A DNA stretch of 64,000 nt from assembly GCF_030063355.1 (NCBI RefSeq), contig NZ_JASISZ010000020.1:36821-100820 (forward strand). Reading direction: 5' to 3'. Below are positions 1 through 7,204 of the stretch, piece by piece. This stretch comes from Streptomyces sp. PH10-H1 (GTDB lineage: Bacteria > Actinomycetota > Actinomycetes > Streptomycetales > Streptomycetaceae). The translations under genes and the position numbers were made by a program. Under the pieces are notes generated by a model that did no database searches, was not told the origin of the DNA, and was given only the letters and a program-made list of their open reading frames with translations. Numbering within the stretch: position 1 is the first letter of the stretch; each line of letters begins with the position of its first letter.

Positions 1-2047
1 ACTCTGCCGCGTCGAAGTCGCCTGCGCGCTCGCGCAGTTCGGCAAGGCTGATCAGGGCGCCAAGGTGGCTGGAGGACACGGCCCAGCACAGTAAGGCTTC
101 TGCCGCGGCGAGGTCGCCTGCCTGCTCCCGCCGTTGCGCTAACCATCTCAGAGCCCGGTCGTCGCCGGCCGCGGCGCTCCGAAGTTCCAGGGCTTGCGCG
201 GCCTCCTCGTCGCCCGCCGCTTGCTGTCGTTGGGCTAGCTCAAACAAGGCGTCCGTGTTGCCTGCTTCGGCGGCCAGCTGTAGCAGAACGTCCGCCGTCT
301 GGAGGTCGCCTGTCTCCTCCCGGCATTCGGCCAGACGGACCAGGGCCTGGGTATGGCCAGCAGCTGCGGCTCGCAGCGCCAGAATCTCTGCTCCCTCTGG
401 GTCACCCTCCCGTTCCCGCTGTTCAGCCAAGCCGACCAGAACCTTCATGTCCCCGGCGTCGGCGGCCCGCACCAGGAGGGCGTGTGCCGCCACCACGTCG
501 CCGGCCTCTGTCTGCTGCTCGGCCAGACAAACCAGGGCGCCCGGGTCGCCGGCGTCGGCCGCCTTCTGCAAGAGGTGATGGGCCCAGCGCAGACGGTGCT
601 TTGCCTCGGCGACACGGATCAACTCGATAAGGTCGTCGATGCGGGAGATGTGGGTGTGCGCGGCGTGCCAGAAAGACGCGGGCGGGCACTGATGGCGCCG
701 GGTGGTGTGACCGTGCTGTTCGAGAAAATCGGCAAGTTTGAGTTGCGGTACGGCTGGCGTTTGTCCAGATGCATGCACATGCGTCGTGCCGGGGGGCTGG
801 CGCTCGGGGCGCTGCCGGACGGGGCTGAGTGGCGCCTGCTTGCCGGGGACGGGTTCGGCAAGTTCGCGATATGCCCTGGACGCGGCTTGTGTCCAGTCCA
901 CGTCGAGCTGTTGGTAGTCGATGTCAGCGAGGTAGTCGACGGCGGCGTCGGTGAGGAACGCTTCGGGGAGATGGAGGCCGACTCCAAGGCGGCGGGCGTC
1001 CATGGCCGCTTCCAAGATCGCTTGGGCGACGGGGGTGCCCCCTTCATACCGGCGCAGGAGTTCGGGAGCACCGGCCAAGTCCTGCGTGACACGGCCGTGG
1101 GCGTCAGCGCGGGTCAGGGCATCGGAGATCAGGGCGTCCCCGCCAGCCGCCAGTAGCCGCGCGTTCGCCAGCGCGCTCTGGTCAAAGGCTTCCGCTACCG
1201 TGAAGCACCGTCCCCGGAGCAAGGTGCGGACTTGGCTGTGCCGCTCGTGGCCACTGAAACCGGGCAGCGCAAAGTAGCTGCTGACGTGATGGGGCCAGAT
1301 CGTTCCCAAGACCAAGACCGGCGCACGCTCAGGCGTCACCAGCAGGTGGTGAACGGCCGCCGCGATCCGCTCTCCGTGGACCGCATCGCCGAGGTAGTGC
1401 TGGGCCTCGTTCAACCACACCACCGTGCGCGGCCCTACGCGGTGCAGATCCTCCAGCGCGGCCTCGGCTCGCGTCGGGTCGAAGGGATGCCACAACCGCC
1501 ACCCCAGCTCGGCGAGCGGCTGCACCGCCTCCCAACAGGCCCGGGTCTTGCCCGTGGAAGAGGACCCCACCAGCACCACCATCCGACTCAGACCCCCAGT
1601 AACCTCCTGCACCGCATCGGCCAGCACTCGATCGTGCTCCCGCAGCACATACCCGGACAGCAACTGGCGCCCACTACGCCCAAGTACGTTGCCAACGGCT
1701 GCAACGCCGGCGGGATGCACCTCCAGATCGTGCGGATCCCACGTGGACAGCGGCCGCCCCGGCTCCGCTGAGTCTTCTGCCGCTGCCCGACTCGCGGGTG
1801 GGGCGGCCTGACGCCGGAGCTCCAGGAGCTCCTCCGCCGGAAGGTTCAGAGCCATAGCCAATGCCGCCACAGTCTCCAGGGACGGCACCGGGCCATCGGA
1901 CCGCAGTGCCTCGTAAGCGGTCGTGCGCGCCAGCTTGGCGTTTGCGGCCAACTGCGTCTTGCTCAGACGCGCTGCTGCCAGGCCGTTCTCCAGGCGTCGC
2001 CGCAGGTCCGATAGCGCCTGTTGGGACCCCGCCCGCTCCTCGTGCAT
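1..2047 (-). CDS. HTH / P-loop ATPase / Sel1-like repeat protein, C-terminus beyond window
   Basis: The frame stays open from the ATG at 2047 (preceded by a GGAAG ribosome site) to base 1, so at least 682 codons are present and the C-terminus is missing. Residues about 5-75 form an XRE-type helix-turn-helix (SKTQLAANAKLARTTAYEAL). A Walker A follows (VLVGSSSTGKT), with a Walker B-like VVWLNEAQ about 60 residues later. The C-terminal half consists of about 35-residue helical repeats of the type AADAGDxxALVxLAEQxExxGD, resembling Sel1/TPR repeats. This is the architecture of STAND-like signalling ATPases: DNA-binding head, NTPase switch, repeat sensor. A regulatory or defence role is inferred; the ligand is unknown. 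It diverges from the small membrane gene at 2165. Confidence 0.8.
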   Translation of the reverse strand, partial: MHEERAGSQQALSDLRRRLENGLAAARLSKTQLAANAKLARTTAYEALRSDGPVPSLETVAALAMALNLPAEELLELRRQAAPPASRAAAEDSAEPGRPLSTWDPHDLEVHPAGVAAVGNVLGRSGRQLLSGYVLREHDRVLADAVQEVTGGLSRMVVLVGSSSTGKTRACWEAVQPLAELGWRLWHPFDPTRAEAALEDLHRVGPRTVVWLNEAQHYLGDAVHGERIAAAVHHLLVTPERAPVLVLGTIWPHHVSSYFALPGFSGHERHSQVRTLLRGRCFTVAEAFDQSALANARLLAAGGDALISDALTRADAHGRVTQDLAGAPELLRRYEGGTPVAQAILEAAMDARRLGVGLHLPEAFLTDAAVDYLADIDYQQLDVDWTQAASRAYRELAEPVPGKQAPLSPVRQRPERQPPGTTHVHASGQTPAVPQLKLADFLEQHGHTTRRHQCPPASFWHAAHTHISRIDDLIELIRVAEAKHRLRWAHHLLQKAADAGDPGALVCLAEQQTEAGDVVAAHALLVRAADAGDMKVLVGLAEQREREGDPEGAEILALRAAAAGHTQALVRLAECREETGDLQTADVLLQLAAEAGNTDALFELAQRQQAAGDEEAAQALELRSAAAGDDRALRWLAQRREQAGDLAAAEALLCWAVSSSHLGALISLAELRERAGDFDAAE

Positions 2048-2164
2048 GGCGATCTTCCGCTCGTCGACGTCCGCATGTGCTCATCATCGTCCGAACGGAC
2101 CCCGACGTACGTCGAAACTGGGACAACGGTCAGGTCAACGCCCGACCCACCAGGGGAGTCCATC

Positions 2165-2362
2165 GTGACCGTCACCCTCATCGTCCTGACCTCCGCCCTT
2201 GTGGTCGCCCTGGCCCTACTTGCGGCTCTCACGGCCGGAATCCTCGCGCGGACCGACGGCGCCACCGTCCCTAGCACCCTTGCGCGGGCAGCCGCCGTCT
2301 TCGCCGCTACCCTTACCCTCGCCAGTGCGATCACCGCTGCCCTGGCTACGGTGCTCCGCTGA
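2165..2362 (+). CDS. Small two-helix membrane protein
   Basis: A 65-aa protein starting at GTG 2165, eight bases after a GGGGAG ribosome site. Upstream codons in the same frame look non-coding, so I do not use them. The sequence is nearly all hydrophobic: one helix runs through LIVLTSALVVALALLAAL and a second through the C-terminal half (AAVFAATLTLASAITAALA), with a short charged loop (ARTDGA) between. It is divergent from the ATPase gene at 2047; the roughly 115 bp between them must hold both promoters. No family recognised and no function proposed. Confidence 0.55.
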   Translation: MTVTLIVLTSALVVALALLAALTAGILARTDGATVPSTLARAAAVFAATLTLASAITAALATVLR

Positions 2363-2574
2363 CCCGCAGCCACCCGGAAACGTCGCTGCGGTGCGTTTGT
2401 CCGAGCACCCGAAATCTGGCGGCACCGGCGCCCGTGAGCTGCGGATGACCACCTAAGCCGCCCAGCACGCGGCGAGCAACGCGGACTGGGCCCGCGCACG
2501 GCACCGCATCGACTGCCTACGGGGGCAGAAACGAACCCCGGCCGAGTTCGTGGACAGGCATCCTCTGACCAGCG

Positions 2575-2958
2575 CTACGCCGCGCGCCACGACCGCAGAC
2601 GATCAGCGATGTCGAAGCTGTCCACCCGCAGAGCCTTCACGTCCTCGATGAGCGCGACCCACTGCTGCTCAGCGGCCAGCACAGTCGCCCCAGAAGCGGC
2701 GATGTAAGCGACAGCTACCCCGTATGCGAAGAATTCATTGCGGGCAGGGAGAGGACGCAGCAGCACGATCGTGTGCAGTAGCGCTGCCGCACGCCAGTAC
2801 GCGTCGGGGTCGTCGACATCCCAGCGGGGCGTATTGACTCGGTGCCTGGCAACTGCCGCTACGAGCGGAGAATAGTCGTGCACCTGCAGGTCCTTGCCGA
2901 GCAGCTTCTCCTGCTGGGCAAGCAACCACCGGTGATCGATGTGCAGGTCCAAGATCAA
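2575..2958 (-). CDS. Fic/Doc-like toxin of a toxin-antitoxin pair, active site degenerate
   Basis: A 127-aa protein starting MILDLHIDHRWLL. It resembles the short proteins annotated in Streptomyces as 'fic family toxin-antitoxin system, toxin component'. The region where Fic/Doc proteins carry HPFxxGN reads RPLPARNEFFAYGVAVAY: the catalytic His and the Gly-Asn are not visible, although the aromatic spacing and following helix look retained. The start codon overlaps the antitoxin stop in an ATGA, so the two are translationally coupled. AMP/phosphotransfer toxicity is known for Fic/Doc; whether this variant is catalytic is open. Confidence 0.7.
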   Translation of the reverse strand: MILDLHIDHRWLLAQQEKLLGKDLQVHDYSPLVAAVARHRVNTPRWDVDDPDAYWRAAALLHTIVLLRPLPARNEFFAYGVAVAYIAASGATVLAAEQQWVALIEDVKALRVDSFDIADRLRSWRAA

Positions 2959-3203
2959 GCCGCCTGATGGCCGCGACGGCCGGATTCCGGGAGCCCGCCG
3001 AAGGCGTCATCGAAGGCTGCGGCGAACCCAGGGCGCTGGACGGCCTCGTCGAACGCGGCGCTCGCGTGCGCAAGGAGCTCTTCGTTCTCCGCGTGCCGAG
3101 AAAGTTCGTCGAGGTAGGTCGCCAGGCTCATGCCGCGCTTAGCAGCGAGCTGCTTGAGGCGATCTCGTGTGCTTGCGTCCATACGGACGCTGGTGTCAGC
3201 CAT
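2955..3203 (-). CDS. Ribbon-helix-helix antitoxin partner of the Fic-like toxin
   Basis: An 82-aa protein from the ATG at 3203 (MADTSVRMDAST). The N-terminal 45 residues match a ribbon-helix-helix fold: a short strand (TSVRMD), then RDRLKQLAAKRGMSLATYLDEL as two helices around a turn. The C-terminal half is acidic and alanine-rich and probably wraps the toxin. An upstream in-frame TTG would lengthen it by nine residues but would lie within the operator repeats, so I prefer the ATG. The last four bases overlap the toxin start. RHH antitoxins usually repress their own promoter, which fits the heptamer repeats just upstream. Confidence 0.72.
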   Translation of the reverse strand: MADTSVRMDASTRDRLKQLAAKRGMSLATYLDELSRHAENEELLAHASAAFDEAVQRPGFAAAFDDAFGGLPESGRRGHQAA

Positions 3204-3210
3204 CCACCCA

Positions 3211-3241
3211 GTATGCACGGGCGTATGCAAATCCGCATGCA
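3211..3241. promoter_or_regulatory. Antitoxin operator: three TGCATRC heptamers at 12-bp spacing
   Basis: On the minus strand the heptamers TGCATGC, TGCATAC and TGCATAC lie at 3241-3235, 3229-3223 and 3217-3211, separated by exactly five bases. They sit 8-38 bp upstream of the antitoxin ATG. Evenly spaced direct repeats across the promoter are typical binding sites for RHH dimers. Autoregulation is inferred. Confidence 0.6.
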
Positions 3242-3272
3242 GTCGTTGAACCTCGACCGTCGGCCGGATCGA

Positions 3273-3803
3273 TCAGAGCTCCTCGAACAGCGCCGATTCG
3301 ACCCGCCTAGTGGGGCGCTGTGCTACCCACCCAGATCCGAAGGCGTCAGCCGCGTACACGGTTCTGACGTGCTCGAAGCCCTGGTGCTGGTAGTACCTGT
3401 GCAGGCCGGTGTTGGTCGTCCAGGCGTCGAGTCGAAGCCACCTGGCGCCGCTGCGGGCGCCCCGGTCTCCACACCAGTCGAGGATGCGGGCACCGAGGCC
3501 GCCCCGTCGCCCAGGTTGCGCGAGGGTGAGCTTGTGGACGTACAGCGCCGGCTCCAGAACCTCCTCCGGTCGCCATAGGGCGGGGTCGGCCTTGGAGTCC
3601 ACAGTCACAGTCGCTTCAGGGTCCTGGCTGCTCTCACAAAAAATGAGATAGACGTGCCCCGCCACGATGCTCTTGTGCAGAAGATCCTCTGGGTACGGCG
3701 TGGACCACTGGTCGCTACCACGCGCGGTCAACCATGCGGCGGCATCTGTTCGGAACTGCTGAAGCCGCGGGATATCGTCGAGCGAGGCCGTAATGATCTT
3801 CAC
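3273..3803 (-). CDS. GNAT-family N-acetyltransferase
   Basis: A 176-aa single-domain GNAT. The acetyl-CoA loop is visible as LAQPGRRGGLGARILDW (Q/RxxGxG/A type), preceded by strand beta-4 with VHKLTLA and followed by GARWLRLDAWTTNTGLHRYYQHQGFEH, the usual C-terminal GNAT half (LDxxxxNxxLxxYYxxxGF). Substrate not predictable. It is the second gene of an operon; its ATG overlaps the stop of the GntR regulator by four bases, so it is probably controlled by that regulator and its palindromic operators. Confidence 0.85.
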   Translation of the reverse strand: MKIITASLDDIPRLQQFRTDAAAWLTARGSDQWSTPYPEDLLHKSIVAGHVYLIFCESSQDPEATVTVDSKADPALWRPEEVLEPALYVHKLTLAQPGRRGGLGARILDWCGDRGARSGARWLRLDAWTTNTGLHRYYQHQGFEHVRTVYAADAFGSGWVAQRPTRRVESALFEEL

Positions 3804-4615
3804 TCGTCAGCCTCTACTGCGGGTACGGGCCGGCGACGCTTGTAGACGACGGTGTTGCGGACCGCAGGGAGCGCGAGCACGGTGACCTGGACGGGGCGGG
3901 CGTCCTTGGTGAACCCCGTGGTGACGATTTCGATGGCCTGGATAGAGCCAGCCCCCAGGGCGAGCCGTGCGTTCTCGTCCTCGGTGGTTGGGCGCGGTCG
4001 CAGTTCGTCGACGGCCTCTACGATTTCGTGGCCCAGTTCGGCCAGGACCTGATTCGTTCCTCGAGCCACGCTGCCAGGTGCCATCCAGTCGGTGCCGTCG
4101 ACTAGGCGAAGCGGGACGTACGAGTCGTCGGTGTGTACGGCCACACCGTCCACGATGCTTGTTCGTCGCCGCACAGCGACGTGCTCTCGATCGCGCAGTC
4201 CCAGGCGGTGGCGAATGCGCTCGGAAGCTTCCTCTTCGGTGACGCCATCCATCCGAGTCTCACCGCTACGACGGACGGCCTCCACCAAGCGCGTCAGGAT
4301 GTCCGCATCCTCGCTGGTAGGGGCTTCGAACTCCGTCTGCGGCAGGAAGACCAGAGGAGACCATTCCCGCACGTAAGCACCGCGGTTGCCCGGGCGCGTT
4401 TCGACGAGGCCCTCCTGGCGGAGTTTGTCGATCACCCTGTTTGCCGCGTTGCGGCTCAGCTTGTATTGAGTGCCGAGCGTTGCGGCGGGCGGCAGTTGGC
4501 CCTGCGAGCCGTCCGCGGGGCTGAACTCGCCGGCCTTGATCCGCTCACGCAGATCGTCGGTGGCGGCATCCACCGTCCACCGGCCATCCGCTCCTCGCGG
4601 ATTCATCGTCGTCAT
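3800..4615 (-). CDS. GntR-family transcriptional regulator with UTRA-like domain
   Basis: A 271-aa protein. Residues about 20-85 form a GntR winged helix (LPPAATLGTQYKLSRNAANRV, then DKLRQEGLVETRPGNRGAYV), followed by a UTRA-type effector domain (RRRTSIVDGVAVHTDDSYVP, later PTTEDE and a strand-rich end). On Streptomyces conjugative elements such regulators (KorSA type) often silence transfer genes. Here the neighbours are a GNAT on the same strand and the transfer module in the other direction. Three copies of CCTGAC-(2 nt)-GTCAGG lie within 200 bp upstream and are the likely binding sites. Confidence 0.85.
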   Translation of the reverse strand: MTTMNPRGADGRWTVDAATDDLRERIKAGEFSPADGSQGQLPPAATLGTQYKLSRNAANRVIDKLRQEGLVETRPGNRGAYVREWSPLVFLPQTEFEAPTSEDADILTRLVEAVRRSGETRMDGVTEEEASERIRHRLGLRDREHVAVRRRTSIVDGVAVHTDDSYVPLRLVDGTDWMAPGSVARGTNQVLAELGHEIVEAVDELRPRPTTEDENARLALGAGSIQAIEIVTTGFTKDARPVQVTVLALPAVRNTVVYKRRRPVPAVEADE

Positions 4616-4629
4616 GGGCGCACCTTACA

Positions 4630-4645
4630 ACCTGACAGGTCAGGT
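4630..4645. promoter_or_regulatory. GntR operator copy 1
   Basis: Palindrome ACCTGAC-AG-GTCAGGT with seven perfect bases per arm, starting 15 bp upstream of the GntR ATG, where it would block the regulator's own promoter or ribosome access. It shares its arms with the two copies further upstream. Autorepression is inferred. Confidence 0.6.
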
Positions 4646-4729
4646 CCCCCCCTGGGAGCGGCGGCGCGACTCTTTCCGGCCGTGGCTCGGAGAGGTGCCA
4701 GAGGGAGCCAAGCCGCCTCAAAATGCCCG

Positions 4730-4745
4730 ACCTGACATGTCAGCT
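4730..4745. promoter_or_regulatory. GntR operator copy 2
   Basis: Core CCTGACATGTCAG at 4731-4743 (12 perfectly palindromic bases at 4732-4743, plus outer A/T). It lies 100 bp from copy 1 and 60 bp from copy 3, suggesting cooperative or looped binding over the divergent promoter region. Confidence 0.6.
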
Positions 4746-4784
4746 CTTGACGAGCTGGGACTAACGGCCTACGGTCGTGATCGA

Positions 4785-4810
4785 CATCAACCTGACATGT
4801 CAGGTTGATG
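4785..4810. promoter_or_regulatory. GntR operator copy 3, 26-bp perfect palindrome
   Basis: A perfect 26-bp palindrome centred on ACATGT, containing CCTGACATGTCAGG and extended by CATCAA/TTGATG on either side. It is the strongest of the three sites and faces the small genes of the transfer module, so it may control the divergent transcript. Confidence 0.65.
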
Positions 4811-4937
4811 CAACGGCAGGACCGACGGCGGAAAGTTGCGAGAGCCCACATGCGCTTTGCATGTGCATTCGTTCGCCAGCTCGTTTCGCTCCTGCTAGTT
4901 CCTTCGAAGGCCTCGCTCCACAAAGGGGGCCGCCGTC

Positions 4938-5111
4938 GTGATTCAACAACTCCACAGAGTGATCTACCGCGTTCTTACGGCCGTGCCCAGACCAGCCGAG
5001 GCGAGTGGAGACCAGCCGGCCGAGAAAGGGGTGACTCCTACGACGTATCGCGCAGCCGGCTTCATAGAACGGCGCGGCGACATTACTACTGCAACGACCA
5101 CCTGGGACTGA
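4938..5111 (+). CDS. Possible small protein (57 aa), unknown
   Basis: GTG start about ten bases after a GGGGG-rich ribosome site; the frame reads VIQQLHRVIYRVLTAVPRP and ends TTATTTWD. Amino-acid composition is plausible and codons are GC-biased, but there is no recognisable domain. The rest of 4811-5297 holds only palindromes. Listed because it would be the first gene of the rightward transcript downstream of the GntR operators. It could equally be untranslated leader. Confidence 0.3.
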   Translation: MIQQLHRVIYRVLTAVPRPAEASGDQPAEKGVTPTTYRAAGFIERRGDITTATTTWD

Positions 5112-5170
5112 TCTCCCTGGGCGCGAGCGGTCCGCACCGACTGAGATCAACGCGCGCTGGAAACGCGCAC

Positions 5171-5220
5171 CGGTTACCAGTAACCGCAGTCGTCGACGCT
5201 CGCGTCTGCGAGCGCCGACG
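5171..5220. other. Two adjacent inverted repeats upstream of the small-gene cluster
   Basis: CGGTTAC-CA-GTAACCG at 5171-5186 is a tight palindrome of operator size. Immediately after it, 5191-5220 folds as CGTCG-a-CGCTCGC, loop GTCT, GCGAGCG-c-CGACG. No T-run follows, so the second is either a Streptomyces-style terminator for the preceding small ORF or a leader hairpin before 5298. Confidence 0.45.
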
Positions 5221-5297
5221 GCTGCGGCAACTCGTGACAGTCCGACGCGAACCTCGCCACGGCCTGCAACCAGACCGTGCTTCAGAGAGGACCGACC

Positions 5298-5438
5298 ATG
5301 GCACTCATCACAGCTTCCCAGCTCTCGGCACTGGGCCCCCGATCGGCTTCCTATCCGTGGCACCACGCCGGTGAACAGTGCTCGAAGACGGACGACTCCC
5401 CTTACACGGGAGCTAATTGGACTGCCCCAGGGCCGTAA
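5298..5438 (+). CDS. Small protein (46 aa), unknown
   Basis: ATG preceded at good distance by AGAGAGG. The protein begins MALITASQLSALGPRSASYP and ends YTGANWTAPGP; it is polar with one Cys and no membrane segment. Short ORFs with strong ribosome sites are common at the start of Streptomyces transfer operons. Function unknown. Confidence 0.45.
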   Translation: MALITASQLSALGPRSASYPWHHAGEQCSKTDDSPYTGANWTAPGP

Positions 5439-5473
5439 TCCCTGGGGCCGTCAGGGACCTGGGTGGAGGCCCA

Positions 5474-5764
5474 ATGAGCAGCATGACATCCATCGTGCTG
5501 AACCCGCGTTCGGGATGGATCTCGGAGGAAGAGGAACGGGACAACCAGCGCGGTTTCGAGCGGGACGAAACTGATATGGCCTTACAGCTGACGGTCCGGT
5601 TCGCCGGCAGCAAGCAGCGAGGTGCCTCGACCGGTTCCCGGCCCCGACGGACGCTTCGCACGCTGACGTCCGTTGCGCTGGTGCCGGTCACGAGCGGCAC
5701 GGGGAGGGGCGCCGACGACTCCGGCCCCATCTGCGTCTTCTGGACGTGTCGTTGCCGTAACTGA
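5474..5764 (+). CDS. Small hypothetical protein (96 aa)
   Basis: ATG at 5474 follows GGAGG by four bases. The N-terminal half is acidic (SEEEERDNQRGFERDETD) and the C-terminal half basic and Ser/Thr-rich, ending in CVFWTCRCRN. A rare TTA leucine codon occurs in the frame (bases 5580-5582), so translation may depend on bldA. No family recognised; the Cys-rich tail is unusual and could mean the true end differs. Confidence 0.4.
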   Translation: MSSMTSIVLNPRSGWISEEEERDNQRGFERDETDMALQLTVRFAGSKQRGASTGSRPRRTLRTLTSVALVPVTSGTGRGADDSGPICVFWTCRCRN

Positions 5765-5783
5765 CGACCTGCATGAGCGCTAC

Positions 5784-5933
5784 ATGAGGGCGCACGGGGC
5801 CTTCGCGGAGCACTGCAAGCGGTGCGCTACCTGCGGCCCGGATCTCGCAAAGTGCGCCCAAGGCCGCCTGCTGTATGAGTCGTTCTGTCGACTCCAGGAT
5901 GCCTACCTGGCTCGACAGAGGCAGCAGAGGTAG
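5784..5933 (+). CDS. Small Cys-containing protein of actinobacterial mobile elements
   Basis: At least 49 aa: MRAHGAFAEHCKRCATCGP, then CAQG and FCRLQDAYLARQRQQR. It matches the type of short proteins with a CxxCxxC...C cluster followed by LYxxFxRLQDAYL seen on Streptomyces elements; a metal-binding role is only inferred. In-frame residues upstream (TDDLHERY) also look conserved, but the only upstream start is a TTG at 5673, so the true N-terminus is unsettled and may overlap the preceding gene. A strong terminator follows. Confidence 0.5.
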   Translation: MRAHGAFAEHCKRCATCGPDLAKCAQGRLLYESFCRLQDAYLARQRQQR

Positions 5934-5959
5934 CGCGAGCCATCCAACGGTGTTTCCCG

Positions 5960-5990
5960 GGCCGGCTGCCCCAAGAAGGGGCAGCCGGCC
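5960..5990 (+). terminator. Rho-independent-type hairpin
   Basis: A 13-bp perfect stem (GGCCGGCTGCCCC with its complement) and an AAGAA loop, 27 bp after the stop at 5933, followed by a short GTTT. It separates the preceding small genes from the whiB-like gene. Confidence 0.75.
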
Positions 5991-6048
5991 GTTTCACGCC
6001 CACTGCCGGGGAACGACCCACGGCGCCCTGACCGACGGAGGATTCCCC

Positions 6049-6342
6049 ATGGCATTGACTATCGGCGATAGGCGCGGCTTCGACGGAGACGCCGCCGTGC
6101 GGGACCGTCCGGCGTGTGAGAACGAAGACCCTGAACTGTTCTTCCCCATCGGCAACACCGGCCCGGCCCTGTTGCAGATCGAGGAGGCTAAGGCCGTCTG
6201 CCGTCGCTGCCGGCTCCGCGAGTCGTGCCTGCAGGAGGCACTGGATTCGGGTATGGCCGGGGTGTGGGGCGGCACGTCGGAGGACGAGCGACGTGCGATG
6301 AAGCGGCGCGCCGCACGCGCCCGCTCACGCACCACCACCTGA
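6049..6342 (+). CDS. WhiB-like iron-sulfur transcriptional regulator
   Basis: A 97-aa Wbl protein. The four cysteines that bind the [4Fe-4S] cluster are seen in RPACENEDPELFF, CRRCRLRESC (CxxCxxxxxC). The GVWGG turn and a basic C-terminal tail (RRAARARSR) follow; these are the interaction and DNA-contact parts of the family. Ribosome site GGAGG seven bases upstream. Wbl proteins act with sigma factors in development and redox control and are common on Streptomyces plasmids. Here it sits at the head of the transfer region; its targets are unknown. Confidence 0.92.
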   Translation: MALTIGDRRGFDGDAAVRDRPACENEDPELFFPIGNTGPALLQIEEAKAVCRRCRLRESCLQEALDSGMAGVWGGTSEDERRAMKRRAARARSRTTT

Positions 6343-6519
6343 GGCCGCTCTGTGCTGGCGCGGATATGTCCTCGCCACGACGGTGCCTCGCCCAGCATCC
6401 CTCGCCCCGCCCGAAGAGCGCCGACGATCAGGGCTGACTACGCCCTGAGCCCACCCACAGACCACACCGGCAAAGCCCGGCCCCCACACCGTGTCACGCA
6501 CACGAAGGAGACCGTCACG

Positions 6520-6705
6520 ATGTTGAAGCTGTTCAGCGTCCTTCGTCGCATCCCCATCGGCCCGGACGACCTGGTCGTTCAGGCGTACGACCACTTGGAG
6601 AAGGCCAGGGACAACGAAGACATCGCGGCGGTGATGGCCGCGTGGGCGGCAGTGGCCTCCGCAGAGGTTCAGATCGCCGCGTACCTCAAGGAGCACCGCG
6701 GCTGA
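6520..6705 (+). CDS. Small conserved-type protein (61 aa)
   Basis: ATG at 6520, nine bases after GAAGGAG. Reads MLKLFSVLRRIPIGPDDLVV and then a predicted helical region rich in Ala (AAVMAAWAAVASAEVQIAAYL). Soluble, helical, no known motif. Isolated between the WhiB gene and a terminator; function unknown. Confidence 0.55.
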   Translation: MLKLFSVLRRIPIGPDDLVVQAYDHLEKARDNEDIAAVMAAWAAVASAEVQIAAYLKEHRG

Positions 6706-6839
6706 GACGCCGCACGTCAGCCGCTGCGGCCCGGCCGGACGCCTCCGGCCGGCGCGGCGGCTGTCCCATTTCCGCCAGGACCTCATCGTCATCGGCCACG
6801 GCGGGTTCGGAAAACCGGACTGGCTGCACACCACGAAAA

Positions 6840-6863
6840 AGAGGCCCCGTGCGAGGGGCCTCT
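6840..6863 (+). terminator. Terminator hairpin
   Basis: A 9-bp stem AGAGGCCCC / GGGGCCTCT with loop GTGCGA, followed by CCTTGT. It precedes the ribosome site of the next operon by about 20 bp and so ends the 6520 transcript. Confidence 0.7.
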
Positions 6864-6899
6864 CCTTGTACTTGCGACCGCTACCAAGGAGCGAACCGC

Positions 6900-6935
6900 A
6901 TGGTCAACGCTACCAGCGCAGGTGGTGCCCTGTGA
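6900..6935 (+). CDS. 11-residue leader ORF coupled to the following gene
   Basis: AAGGAG eight bases before ATG, then MVNATSAGGAL and a TGA that overlaps the GTG start at 6932. Such a well-formed ribosome site in front of so short a frame suggests translational coupling rather than a functional peptide. Confidence 0.45.
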   Translation: MVNATSAGGAL

Positions 6936-7204
6936 GCGCCACTGCCGTATCCCCGGACCATTCCAAAACGGCTGAGATCGCGGCCGTGCGTCCCCACTCC
7001 ATGGCGACGGTCGCCACGCTCACCGCGCTGGCCGCCACCGTGCTGGCCTTGCTGGATCTCTTCGCTCACGGTCTCGGACTGGCGGCCCTGCACCTGGCCG
7101 TCGGCCTCGCCGTGTTCGGCGCGGTCCGGGTGTGCGTCGGGTGGGCCCTGAACCCCGACCCTCTGCCTAACCCGTACGACAATGCCTCGGAGAGCAGCCC
7201 ATGA
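6932..7204 (+). CDS. Small membrane protein of the transfer operon (90 aa)
   Basis: GTG start overlapping the stop of the 11-codon leader ORF. A polar N-terminus is followed by two membrane helices (ATLTALAATVLALLDLF, and LAALHLAVGLAVFGAV). The last four bases overlap the start of the DUF2637-type gene, so the three frames are translated as a coupled unit. By position it resembles the small membrane proteins found beside spd genes of Streptomyces conjugative plasmids; exact role unknown. Confidence 0.65.
   Translation: MSATAVSPDHSKTAEIAAVRPHSMATVATLTALAATVLALLDLFAHGLGLAALHLAVGLAVFGAVRVCVGWALNPDPLPNPYDNASESSP

Noticed and set aside
4805..5374. Frames on both strands over the GntR operator side
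   Set aside because: They start inside the palindromic operator and have random-looking composition.
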